This document shows, piece after piece, positions 45,861 through 56,032 of a DNA stretch of 64,000 nucleotides (positions are counted from its first letter, which is position 1; every line of letters starts with the position of its first letter). Source of the DNA: Ptiloglossa arizonensis (Eukaryota > Arthropoda > Insecta > Hymenoptera > Colletidae). Position numbers and translations under genes: made by a program. The stretch is taken from contig NC_135061.1 of the NCBI RefSeq assembly GCF_051014685.1, positions 3,989,029 to 4,053,028 on the forward strand, in the 5' to 3' direction. The notes under the pieces were generated by a model that was not told the origin of the DNA, did no database searches, and was given only the letters and a program-made list of their open reading frames with translations.

Positions 45861-45886
45861 GGTTGTTGTGGTTTCCCGTGTCAGAA

Positions 45887-46378
45887 ATTTACTTCTTTCA
45901 CCGAAAGGAGGAAGAATCCTTACCCCTTTTCATTGAGGGAAACTCCTGTGTACTGGGAAATTAGCAGAGAATCTCACTTAGTAAATAATGTACTTTTTTT
46001 TTGGTAGCAGAAATTTACTTCGTTTACCGAAGTGGAAGAATCCTTCCCCCTTTTCATCGGGAAGCTCCCGTGTACTGGGAAATTAGCAGAGAATCTCACT
46101 GAATATATAATGTACATCTTTTTTTGTAGCAGAAATTTACTTCTTTTATGGAAAGGAGGAATCCTTACCCCTCTTCATGGGGAAACTCCCGTGTACTGGG
46201 AAATTAGCAGAGAATCTCACTGAGTAAATAATGTACGAGTACATCTTTTTTGGTAACAGAAATTTACTTCGTTTACTGAAAGGAGGAAGAATCCTTCCCC
46301 CTTTTCATGGGGAAGCTCCTGTGTACTGGGAAATTAGCAGAGAATCTCACTGAGTAAATAATGTACATCTTTTTTGGG
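45887..46378. repeat. About 120-bp tandem array, 4 units
   Basis: Shared blocks CAGAAATTTACTTC, GAAGAATCCTT, CCCCTTTTCAT, GTGTACTGGGAAATTAGCAG and AGAATCTCACT, followed by AATAATGTAC and a T-run, repeat four times with small indels. Confidence 0.95.
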
Positions 46379-46916
46379 TAGAGTTGATTAATAGAAGCAT
46401 AAGGGTGCTTAGTAGTAGTCTTTCGATCGGTAGTAGGCAAGTAGTTATTTATAAATGGGAATTTTTATTCAACAATGGAATTATATATTATTCTTTTCAA
46501 GAAAAATTTGACAGGTTGTGAATATACATATACAGCAGCCTTGAATTTACATATACAGAGCCCTTTCTCCAAACACTCAACACGAACAAACTCTAGTAAC
46601 GTTAAGCCTATTGGAAATATTGTATAATAATGATTACACCGTTTGAGGAGTTTCTATAATCAAATTGAGGTAAAATTACTATTATTTGTTCAGGAAAAGA
46701 AACAATTTCCAGAGAAATTACTTTTAATTCAAAATCACTGGCAGACTCATCGCCAACCATTTCAGTTTTAAATAAGACAAACGATAATGTATAGTAACGC
46801 AACTTCGGGTAGATTACTTCTCTTCAGAAGAGCTTAATATTTAAAAGACTTGCATAATATAGTCGACTTTAATTTTCACTCACGTAACTCCTGGATAACA
46901 TCATATGATTATTCGG
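46379..46916. other. AT-rich unique stretch
   Basis: Nothing recognised except a short duplicate of ATATACAGAGCC / ATATACAGCAGCC near 46525-46560. Confidence 0.45.
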
Positions 46917-46920
46917 TTAA

Positions 46921-47513
46921 CCCTTTCGCTCATAATTTTTCATTATTCAAGGTGAAATTATGAATTCTATGCTACGGCTTATGGTACAGAAAGGAAACAA
47001 TTTTTTCTTGATAGGTATATGTGCCTTCTATATGTAATGTAAAAAACACTTTTACAGTTTGGAAATTTGCATCGATAGAGGTAGCCTATTTCCAATCTAT
47101 AGACAAAAAATAGACGATGTCGTTGAATTTTCCTTCCAACACAGGTTAGCGTTTCCTTTCCTTCTTAATTTTCGCTAAATTCGCGAAAAAGTGTTTTAAG
47201 AAAAAGCAACGTCGTAAAAAGTTCTTAAGAAAAAGTTACGTCGTACAAAATTCTGAAGAAAAAATCACTTCACTTCAAATAAATTCGCACGATAATGACA
47301 TTTTGCAACAACTATCCCATTGGTTTATCAATGCAACGTACACCTGTAATTTTACTGGTCAATTTTTTTATTTAAAAAATAGATAACAGCGCGCATCGAA
47401 CGTACCGTTTGAAATGCAGAAAAGCATGAAACGTCGAGTAAAAGTGCTTTCCACTTTGCTTCGAAACACATGAAATTCAACCTGCTAAATTGAACACGTC
47501 ACGAGTGAAAGGG
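46921..47513. mobile_element. PiggyBac-like MITE, 593 bp
   Basis: The left end TTAA-CCCTTTCGCTC (46917-46931) and right end GAGTGAAAGGG-TTAG (47503-47517) are inverted copies with one mismatch over 11 bp, flanked by TTAA and a one-base variant TTAG. CCCTTT ends with a TTAA target duplication fit piggyBac-type elements. The interior is AT-rich, has no transposase and includes a 30-bp imperfect repeat near 47190-47260 (AAGAAAAAGYWACGTCGTA). Confidence 0.6.
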
Positions 47514-47517
47514 TTAG

Positions 47518-47900
47518 AACCTATTCCTACAGGTCCATTAAGCAGTTGACTTCCGTGTAAGAGTCATTTTCAAGCATAAATTACATTCGAGGCGATAGAT
47601 TGCTGAATTAGTCTTACTGGTGAGAAACCATCTGTTTCTGTAAAATATTTTTCGATTAATAATTTCTTTACGGTTGGGTTTAGCTAATTTTCTACGAGGT
47701 TGACGAGAGTTATTCTTGTACAGTCGATACAAGTCTTGGAAATAGAAATTGTCCATAATTCGATTCGTGTTTGTCGCTTCTATAGATTTCCAAGTTTCGT
47801 TCCATGCTTCGTTGATGCTATTTTATGGGTTAATCGTAGCTTCTTTAGCAATTCGGTCGGCTATTCCCGTTATTCCCTAACGCGGAGGCGTTCGTGCTAG
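47518..47900. other. AT-rich unique stretch
   Basis: No gene or repeat is seen. Confidence 0.45.
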
Positions 47901-48338
47901 AATAATGTTATACTGGTCAATATTTAATTCGCAAATTCTACTGTTTTAATTTTAAAGTCAGTCGCGAATATGCGAATAGAATTTTTCTATTCTAGAGTTT
48001 GTCAAAGTTCTTTCAAGATATAATATGGAGATCCATACACATACAAAGTACGTACAAATATAGAGTACGCGGTTAAAATTTTTGTATTTTTCAAAGAGTA
48101 ATATTGTTCAATTTTTACATCGCGGAGAATAATGTTATACTTGCCAATACTTAATTTTAAAATTTACCGTTTTAATTTTCAAGTCATTCGCGAATATGCG
48201 AATAGAATTTTTCTATTCTAGAGTTTGTCAAAGTTCTGTCAAAATATAGTATTGAGATCCATACACAAATACAAAGTACACGGTGAAAATTTTTGTATTT
48301 TTCAAAGAGTACTATGGTCCAATTTTTGTCAGGCAGAG
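47901..48338. repeat. 227-bp tandem duplication
   Basis: AATAATGTTATACT begins at 47901 and again at 48128. Shared blocks: CGCGAATATGCGAATAGAAT, TTTTCTATTCTAGAGTTTGT, GAGATCCATACACA and TTTTTGTATTTTTCAAAGAG. Each copy contains the hairpin GAATAGAA-TTT-TTCTATTC. Confidence 0.93.
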
Positions 48339-48360
48339 TTGGTCGATCTTTTGAGAAAAT

Positions 48361-48500
48361 GGAGTATTTTCTACTATTCCACGCGCATGCGTAAACACTC
48401 AGACACGCGACTACACAAACCAATAAAAAAGAGGAGTGTTTTCTACTTTTCCACGCGCATGCGTTGGACGGAAAGACAACAGCGAGCACAGACCAATAAA
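48361..48500. repeat. 73-bp duplication carrying NRF1 and CCAAT motifs
   Basis: GAGTATTTTCTACTATTCCA and GAGTGTTTTCTACTTTTCCA are each followed by CGCGCATGCGT and, about 30 bp later, ACCAATAAAAAAG. The copies are 72-73 bp apart, so both motifs were duplicated together. Confidence 0.85.
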
Positions 48501-49147
48501 AAAGTGGGGTGGGGTTGAACGCGAGGTGGCAGGTACGATTGAAGCGTCGCTGTTAAAGGTTAACCTCGATTGAAACTTCCAGTGTCCCGTCGCGTCCCTG
48601 AGCGATAGTAAATTTTTCATAAACGAGCCGCGACGGAAGAAGCGTCGGACGAGCGGCGTCTCAGCGGCCTCGTGAAGAAGGACGGGCCGGGTCCGGGCTG
48701 AATAAACGATGTTTAATCTTCATATCAGAAAAGCGGGGCGAAGCAGTCGCTCTCGGTAGAAAGAGGATACCGAGACGGTGGATCGGGGCGCACGTACACA
48801 GATAGAAGTACTCGACGAAAGAGAGAGACGGAGCGGGACTCGGAACGAGTGGGAGGGGGGAGGGGGACGGAGTGGATAGACTGGCACGGGTGGAGGGGCG
48901 GCTAGGGGCGCCCAGGAAATTTCTAGAAACTTCAGGTTTAGCAATTAACGTCAGAAATTAACGACGCCCGCCTGCCTCGAGCGCAAAGCGCCGGAGAAAT
49001 TAGTCTCGGAAATTCTCGTAAAATTTCTCGTTCGCTCGCGGGCGCCAGCCCGCCCGCTTTCTCTCCACCCTCTCCGCGCGCTCGGCCCGCACCCCGCTCG
49101 CCCGCTCACACCCCCTACCCCTTACGGTGTGCCCCGGCGAAGGTAAC

Positions 49148-49396
49148 ATGGCGTCAGCAGTCGAGGCGAGCGGTAACTTTCCGGAAATTTTCATTAAGCC
49201 TGACAGTAATGACGTCATCAGTCAGTCGGCCCGACCTCATTTGGAATCGTTCGCACTCTCGAAGCCATCTCGCGCTCTCGGCCCCGAACTCGCGCGGAAA
49301 TCCTCTTTCTTCCCGACGAGCACTTCCCGTGGGCTCCTTCGCGGATTTATATCGTGCTTACTCGGTCTTCCGAAGCTGGAGACAGATCGTACCTAG
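49148..49396 (+). CDS. Candidate small ORF or first exon, 82 codons
   Basis: The frame starts MASAVEASGNFPEIFIKPDS with good start context (AACATGG) inside the promoter-like CpG island; the rest is Ser/Pro/Arg-rich and ends at 49396. The first 20 residues look more protein-like than the tail, so if real this may be a first exon followed by an intron. No family is recognised and no strong donor is evident. Confidence 0.18.
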   Translation: MASAVEASGNFPEIFIKPDSNDVISQSARPHLESFALSKPSRALGPELARKSSFFPTSTSRGLLRGFISCLLGLPKLETDRT

Positions 49397-49400
49397 CTCG

Positions 49401-49900
49401 TAACGATGGTTCCCGATCTACTCGAATCGCTCTTTCAGAAATTTTCGGCTCTTCGATTCAAGTGACACGGTTTGCACGGTTCTTCGAAAAATGGAATTAT
49501 TCTTCTTTGCAAGATTTCAAAGCTACCACTGTCTTCGAGCAAATACGACTTTGTAGTTTACTTCCGGTCGTAATTTGGCGAAAATCGAAACGAACTCGAC
49601 GATCTCTACCTAAGTAAGCTCGACGACGTAAGTTTCCCCAAGATTACTTAAAATAATCATACCTATATTAAAATTCACTTACCTTCCCATTGTGCAAACA
49701 CAAAAATATACTACGGTGCGTTAAATTCATTCCAAATCGTTCACAAAGTACTCGTTTCTCCCGCAACTGAAATCATCAGCGTCGTGAAACCCAAAAGATC
49801 GATCTCGCGCGTTCAATTACCGTTCAAACGCTCCGGGTGTTGGAAAGAGCTCTCGATCGAAATCATAATCGACTAACCTCTAATTTACTGTAAGAAGAGC
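49401..49900. other. Unique stretch
   Basis: No gene or repeat is seen. Confidence 0.4.
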
Positions 49901-51180
49901 TAACCTCCAATCGCGCGAATTTTCTTCCGCGGAGGAATCGTTCCCGTTGGAGTATTCCGCGCGTGTAGTCCTCGTTGAAAAATTCTTCCTCCTCCTTCTC
50001 CTCCTTCAACTTTGCCGAGCGTAGATTTAATCACGTTGGAGGCTTGGAAAAGTCCTCGTGGTCGTTTACCGCGCAGGTGACCGGGAATTAATTCTCCGTG
50101 GAAGGCTTCCTCGAGTTTCGAGCGAGCGTTATCGCGCGCGGTCACGCGACGGGAATTCCGGCGTGACTCTCGAGTCTTCTTCGTCCGATTATCCTCGCGA
50201 CTCGAAGAAGACCGGGTAGCGGAACAGGCCGGTCGTTGGATCGTTCTCCAACAGGTCGTCCGGCAGGCAGGCAACCGAGCAGGCGAGCAGGCAGCCAGGC
50301 AGGCAGGCAGGCGTGCCGACGAAGAATCGATCGACGTCCTTTTCGGAGCTATCGGCCGGCGCGAGCGAACGACATATCCGTTTTCCCAAGTAATCTCGCG
50401 GCGCTTCGGGCGATTCTCAAACAATTCTATACATCTCCCGAGTGTCGGAAGTGGCTGGAGAGTGGCAAGGATAGGAAGAGAAGGAGCAGAGTAGCACGGA
50501 AAGAGAGCGAGGGGGACGGATAGAAAGGCGAGCCGCAGAGAAGGAGAAGGAGGACCGTATAGAAAGGCGAGGGTAGGTGAAACAGACAATACACCTTCGC
50601 GGTGGGTGGCTTATCTAAGAGTCCATGGCGTAGCCCCGGGGGTGCAGTAATAACCGGGAGGGCGGGCTGATACCGGGCTAAGAAATGATAACGGCACTCG
50701 CAAGCCAGCCACCATTTTCGAGTTATATTGCCTCGAAAGCCAGAACCGGCGTAGGAGAGGAGAGACGGAGAGACTCCACTCTCCTAGCTACCTCACCTAC
50801 TACCTACAACCTTCCACCTTCTCCGCCATCTCTTCGCTCTCCGACTCACCCTCTCGCTCCTGTACCTCACGGATCCCTCGTCCCTGCCCTCTTCACCCGC
50901 AGCTTTCTCCTACCTATAACCTCTCTCGTAGTCGTTGCTGGAATCGGGCGCTATCTGAGCCCACACCTACACCCCCTACGCCCATTCCAGCGCCTAGAGA
51001 AACGTTTCGCCTTCGAACAGCAACCTTCGCCGTTCCGATTCACCCCCCGAGGGAATAACGGGAGGGAGATACATCGGTTCCGATGCAACCGCGATATTCG
51101 ATTCCTTCGTGCGACACATGAATTTTCAGCTAGTTGCGTCTTCGATAGAACCCCTGGGTATACCCTCCTCTCGTAATCGC
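49900..51180. other. CpG-rich island
   Basis: CG-rich DNA with a GCAG microsatellite. The 229-codon minus-strand frame (49900-50589) has no recognisable domain and contains Cys/Ala/Leu repeats from the microsatellite. Confidence 0.4.
50268..50312. repeat. (GCAG)n-type microsatellite
   Basis: An imperfect run of GCAGGCAG and GAGCAGGCGAGCAGGCAGCC units. Confidence 0.85.
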
Positions 51181-52095
51181 TGATACCGAACGACGAAAAA
51201 TAACACCATTATGGACAACCCCCTTTGGCTGCACTCCTTGGACCGGATCTCGCGACTCTGGTCCCCAGGGGATTCAACCCAAACAGCTGGGATCTCTTTG
51301 GTCGATTGTGTTTCTCCTTATCTTCGAAAAGCTACCGTTGGTGTCTTCTTGCGAATTCTATTTGCAAGTTCCATCGACTTACAACACACCACCTCGTGCC
51401 CTTGTTAAAGAAACCTCGTTTGTTGGTTTCGTCGCTTCGTTGGACAGATTCTTATTCGTTTCCATCTTTGTGTATTGTGTCATCGGTTATGGTTTCCAAA
51501 AAATATAGTCTTCTTGTTTGGGTAGTAGATCGTAAAGCTCTCACGCGATGCTTATCCCTGTCCTCGAATCCGGGATTCGTCTTGTCATCTGCTGACCACT
51601 CCTCGGAAATTCCTGACCTAATCTCTTGTAATCTCCTTTGACGATTATCACGATGTTGTTTCGTACTGTGCACGTCACTGCACTCTTTTCGAAATCATCG
51701 TTTCGTATTGTCTTCTGTGTAAGATGCTTCTCGACTCTTCGATCACATTCCAAGTTCTCATATTCTTAAATTGGTGTCATTTTAAACTTACTCAATTTTT
51801 CAATGTGCTACTAGATCTTTAGACCTTTTTCTAGCTTCTCGACATTTATTGCCAACTGTACCTTGAAACCAGGTTGCCAATCCTTTACGAAATTAGGCAA
51901 TTACTCTTTTATGCCATGTACACTTTCTTGTAATATGTGTAACGAATACATTGTACTACTAATAGTAATAATAGTAATAACAAAAGCAATAAAAGGTCTT
52001 TTATCGTTTTTCCTTAATATGTACAAGCAAAAGAAATCTTTCACGGTACAATTTTTTTAAAATGCGAGTAGGGGTGCTTTACATCCTTGGCATAA
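51181..52095. other. Unique stretch with a possible LINE-like tail
   Basis: Nothing gene-like is recognised; 51225-51641 is a 138-codon frame with no known features. Confidence 0.4.
51912..51981 (+). mobile_element. Possible LINE/SINE 3' tail, copy 2
   Basis: ATGTACACTTTCTTGTAA, then GTAACGAATAC, then a TAGTAATAATAGTAATAA tail, parallel to 25172-25242. A similar but shorter TAA run occurs at 60824-60842. Confidence 0.4.
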
Positions 52096-52520
52096 TTTAA
52101 GTTTAAGAAAATATTACTTGGATCACCTCTTACTTTTCACTTTAACGTTTCTTTTTTATTTCGTAGGGGTCAAGTAGTAAAAGTTGTTAAGTTTAAGAAA
52201 ATATTACTTTCACCTCTCACTTCTCACTTTAACGTTTTTTTCTATTTCGTTAGAGTCAAGTAGTAAAAGTTGTTAAGTTTAAGAAAATATTACTTGGAGT
52301 GCCTCTCACTTTTCATTTCAATGTTTTTTTTTTATTACGCAGGGGCCAAGTAGTAAAAGTAGCTAAGTTTATGAAAATATTACTTAGATCGCCTCTCACT
52401 TTCAACTTTAATATTTCTTTTTTATTACGCAGGGGCTAAGTAACAGAAGTAGTTAAGTTTAAGAAAATATTACTTGGATCACCCCCCCCACTTTTCACTT
52501 CAATATTTTTTTTTCTTCAA
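52096..52520. repeat. 90-bp tandem array, 5 units
   Basis: AAGTTTAAGAAAATATTACT begins at 52099, 52189, 52275, 52365 and 52455. Each unit ends in a pyrimidine tract followed by a YAG (for example TTTTTATTACGCAG) and GGGGYCAAGTAGTAAAAGT. A C7 run lies at 52483-52489. Confidence 0.95.
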
Positions 52521-52539
52521 TTACGCCAAGTAGTTCTCA

Positions 52540-53760
52540 TCGAATTTCTCCTGCAGAAATACATTACATATCGCGTCCTGAAATTCGCGACCGGCTAGGG
52601 GAAGATCAAGAACGAAACAGGAGAGGGCCAAACTCACCCCCGAGCGAATTCGGACAGACAAAGCCGCAACGTGACCAATCTCGTCCGTGTTGAACTGCGG
52701 TTTGAACGAATGTTTTGCATTTTACTCCCGCGGGCTAATTTATGTGAGAGAAGCGCCACCCTCGTTTCACACCCTCTTAACCGGCAGCTCGAGCGTTTTA
52801 TTTTCACTTAGGTCCGCGAACGAGATTCTCAAATTCCGTCTGCCCTTAACGTTCCACTTTCTCTCGTGTCTCTCGTAACTATCGAATATTCACTCGTTAG
52901 AAAGAACACTCGACGAATACGTCGCTATTGCATCATACCTTCGTGTGTCAACGTTGCCGTGGAAACCCTTTCACGTTCACCGAAAAAAGCAGCAAAGTGC
53001 CGGAAAATGTCAGCTCCCACCCCTCTCGATTGTTGTCCACAAAGCCAGTCTCTCACGAGGCGACAATTAAAAAGAGTGTCGACCAGTAATTTGTGGCGCG
53101 GTCAGATTCGCGTGGAGTTGAAATTAATATGAGATTCACTGGTGTGGCGTGTGCGGACCCGGGACCGAACAGGAAGAGCGAGAGATGGAGCGAGGGAAAG
53201 GGGGTATATTTAGCACAAAAAGCCTCTAATTTCCAACGAGGGTGTAAAAACGGGGTTGGCACCCGGGTCGGTATACGCGGGCCGCTTGTTGGGTCTATAA
53301 AACGCCGCTTAGCTTTTTTACCTCCTACCTCGAAGCTCCCGAAGGGGTGGTTTTAACCCCGTTAAGCTGTTTCCCGTCTTTTCCCGCGTTCCTTTTTTCC
53401 GCGGCCGGTAAATTGAGCGCAGACCCTCTTCCCTCTTGTCCCTTTCCACTGCGGCGTCTGGTTACACGCGAGCCAGTTTTTCCTCTTTTTTTTTTCTCGC
53501 TCCACGCCACCCCAACCCCCGTCCACCTGTTTTCTTCCCTTTTTACGCCGCACGAGTCGCTCGACCCAGATTTCTCCACCGTCCCGGACGATTATCCCCG
53601 ATTTCACCGTGATTGCGTTCATACGTTACACCCCGTCGTTTCGCTTGGAATGTTTGTTGCTTTCAACCCCTCCGATGATAGACAATACTGTAAATTACCC
53701 TCGCCAGTTCTTCTGTTATTTAAAACTCTCGTGTTTCCAATGCTTTCGTCGTATTGGTAG
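52540..53760. other. CpG-rich island
   Basis: CG-rich DNA with mutually antisense frames of up to 137 codons and no recognised domain. It includes the TATA-like site at 53296. Confidence 0.4.
53296..53302 (+). promoter_or_regulatory. TATA-like site
   Basis: TATAAAA within GGGTCTATAAAACGCC, a near-ideal TATA box context in CG-rich DNA. No strong initiator is obvious 25-35 bp downstream. Confidence 0.3.
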
Positions 53761-54183
53761 ATTCGATTTTATAGTGTTCTTAAATCGTATAGATTGGACG
53801 TGTCATTAATCATAGTACACAACGAGCGCGATAACCGTAGATAAGTATCGAACGAATAATTTTCTGTGAATCGATTCATTTCTAGATCTGTATTGCAACT
53901 ATTTTGTTTCTTTCAATTATTTGCGTCGGTATGCAAAATTTCGTATCTGTAATTCAATAATCCCCTTTGAAGGGGGTACCATACCACCACCGATACCACG
54001 TGAAGTATACCATTACATGAGAATGAGTTTGATTCGTGAATAGTCAACGATGAAAAATCAAGCGAGTTACCTATCTTTGAAGAAAAAAATAACTAGTCGA
54101 AAAATATGCCTCTGAAAAGTGGCTGTGAAAAGTTTATAAACTCTAGCACTCGATGTACCAACAAAAGTGTCCTCGTCTTTCTA

Positions 54184-54313
54184 CTGAGTTGTATGTCATT
54201 TTGTTTTCCAAAATGGAGAATATATAATTTAGTAAAATGTTTATATACTCTAAAAAAATCGTGTTTTGTTCTCATTCAAAACAAAAAACGAAACGACTTT
54301 CCGAACAATCCCA
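54184..54313 (-). mobile_element. Mariner-like MITE, copy 3
   Basis: 130 bp, inverted relative to copies 1 and 2 (AAAATGGAGAATATATAATT, then AAAAATCGTGTTTTG). Ends CTGAGTTGTATGTCATTTTG and CGACTTTCCGAACAATCCCA, flanked by TA at 54182-54183 and 54314-54315. Directly outside its left end, 54159-54181 matches the reverse complement of the sequence just outside copy 2 (43322-43345). Confidence 0.75.
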
Positions 54314-54330
54314 TAAAATAATTCTCATCC

Positions 54331-54370
54331 AAGTGGTACCACACTTGGGTCTTTTGGAACCCAGAGAGAC
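54331..54370 (+). repeat. Palindrome-plus-hairpin motif, copy B
   Basis: Perfect palindrome GTGGTACCAC (54333-54342) followed by TTGGGTCTTTTGGAACCCAG, a hairpin with one mismatched pair next to the loop, then AGAGAC. It lies 16 bp beyond the TA flank of MITE copy 3. Confidence 0.6.
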
Positions 54371-54589
54371 GTTTAACTTTAGTGGAGCTTTCGTTAAAAA
54401 TGAAGAAAAATACGACAAAGTAATAGAAACTTTCTTGGAAATATTTATCAATAGATAAATATAAAACTCCGTGTTCTTCGCTGGTCCTGGTCGAAGGATA
54501 AAAGTAGAGATGAATTCATCCCGGTGAGATTGGTAACGAGAAAAAGTGTAGTCCTTGAACAAGGTTCGTTCTTTCCAACGGCGGGCCAC

Positions 54590-55200
54590 AGAGCTATTGG
54601 AAGTACGAGATTAATAGACGAACAAATTAGCGCAAAGTTTGGGCAGCGGCCCCGCGTGCACCCGCGCCACTAATCCCGTGCATTAAAAGTTAACGTCGGG
54701 CTGGCTGGCTGGCGCGGCCTGGGTGTGTCCTCCTGGCATTAGATTTCTGAGTTTCCCCAGCCGAGTTAGGGCAACACCAGATCTGCGTTTCAACTGGAAA
54801 CTACGTTAGGGACAGATTCGAACCGATCCCCCTGGCCAGCGGTCCGGTGTGTATCTATGTGGCCGGCTGCAGTCGGACGCCCTTTGGCGTCAGAAGTGGC
54901 GGACAACTCGAGGAAACCGGTTCGCCGGCGAAACATTTCCTCCTCCTTCGCCAAACGAACCTTTCTACCCCGATGTTTCGTGAAAACTCCTGGGGACGTT
55001 CGATCACAACGGTGGACGTCCTTTTCTACCGCGTCGAACGACCACCGAGCATCCTTTTGCTCCGAACGAGTGCGGATGTCGAGTGTCTCGGGCTTTATTT
55101 TATTTTAAACCGTTCCGTGAAGAGACCAGGTCTCGAATATTTGACGATTAGAAAGAGGACGAAGGTACACTTATATCGAGGTCCATGTGTCGGTTGTTGA
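54590..55200. other. GC-rich patch
   Basis: CG-rich DNA with overlapping frames of 83 and 117 codons; neither resembles a known protein. A 5-bp hairpin GTTTC-AACTG-GAAAC lies at about 54787-54801. Confidence 0.4.
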
Positions 55201-55456
55201 CTGTTCGAGGTTACTTTGATCGAGTCACGAATTTATTAAGGAGAGAGTACACTCGTGATCCACTATGAGATTGAGATAAATAGAAGGAGGATACTTTTCT
55301 TCTGGACATTCACGACTTTGTATAGATCTTTTTATCTCCACTATCTCGAGATCCTTTTATTATGTTCTCTCCGCTAGGTTTTCTTCGTCGTAATATTGTC
55401 TGTCCATGATTCACGATAGTTTCTATTTCTCTGTTTTCACCTAAGAGAAGATCACG

Positions 55457-55474
55457 CGGGTCCAAACTGACCCG
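55457..55474. repeat. Hairpin CGGGTC-N6-GACCCG
   Basis: CGGGTC (55457-55462) pairs perfectly with GACCCG (55469-55474) around CAAACT. Same stem core and loop size as the hairpins in copies A and C. Confidence 0.6.
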
Positions 55475-55517
55475 TAACTTGACCTCGCTCGCACGAATAT
55501 TTCGAACAAAGATTCCA

Positions 55518-55650
55518 TTAGGTTGTTTGGAAAGTGATTTTGTTTTCCAAAATGGAGAATATACAATTCAATAAAATGTTTATACACTCTAAAGAAAATC
55601 GTGTTTCTTTTTCATCGAAAAAAAACAAAATTACTTTCCGAACAATCCGA
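55518..55650 (-). mobile_element. Mariner-like MITE, copy 4
   Basis: 133 bp in the same orientation as copy 3. The TTAGGTTGTTTGGAAAGTGA end pairs with ACTTTCCGAACAATCCGA at the other end. TA follows the right end (55651-55652); the left TA appears mutated. Its interior matches copy 3 (CCAAAATGGAGAATATACAA). Confidence 0.78.
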
Positions 55651-55663
55651 TATTATTTCATCG

Positions 55664-55970
55664 TACTTTTCTTCGTTCCTGAGAAAAGTGCTTACGACCA
55701 GATTTTCACTACTTTTCTTCGTTCCTGAGAAAAGTGCTTACGACCAGATTTTCACTACTTTTCTTCGTTCCTGAGAAAAGTGCTTACGACCAGATTTTCA
55801 CTACTTTTCTTCCTTTCTGAGAAAAGTGCTTACGACCAGATTTTCACTACTTTTCTTCCTTTCTAAGAAAAGTGCTTACGACCAATTTTTCACTACTTTT
55901 CTTCCATTTTGAGAAAAGTGCTTACGACCAGATTTTCACTACTTTTCTCCGTTCCTAAGAAAATTGCTCA
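55664..55970. repeat. 46-bp tandem array, about 7 units
   Basis: GAGAAAAGTGCTTACGACCA recurs every 46 bp from 55681 (next at 55727) with very few changes, joined by GATTTTCACTACTTTTCTTC. It starts within about 15 bp of the end of MITE copy 4. Confidence 0.96.
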
Positions 55971-55993
55971 CGGTACGATCGAACGATGCAAAA

Positions 55994-56032
55994 GTCTCCC
56001 TGGGTCGGAGAAGACCCAGCCGTGGTACCACA
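55994..56032 (-). repeat. Palindrome-plus-hairpin motif, copy C
   Basis: On the minus strand: GTGGTACCAC, then CTGGGTC-TTCTCC-GACCCAG (a perfect 7-bp stem, 56000-56019), then GGAGAC. Same order as copies A and B. Confidence 0.65.

Larger units (their letters stand above)
48340..49400. promoter_or_regulatory. Promoter-like CpG island
   Basis: Begins with two NRF1-type cores GCGCATGCG (48383-48391, 48455-48463), each followed by ACCAATAAAAAAG-type CCAAT boxes (48420-48424, 48493-48497). It then turns strongly CG-rich and contains a full CRE, TGACGTCA (49210-49217), shortly after an ATG in good context at 49148. NRF1 plus CCAAT is a common arrangement in CpG-type, often divergent, promoters; in insects the NRF1 homologue is Ewg. 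Confidence 0.45.

Noticed and set aside
49900..50589. 229-codon minus-strand ORF
   Set aside because: The middle is made by a GCAG microsatellite (Cys/Leu/Pro/Ala repeats) and the rest has no identifiable features.
54810..54830. tRNA-like B box GGTTCGAATC on the minus strand
   Set aside because: The bases flanking the loop do not form a T-arm stem and no A box or acceptor stem fits.
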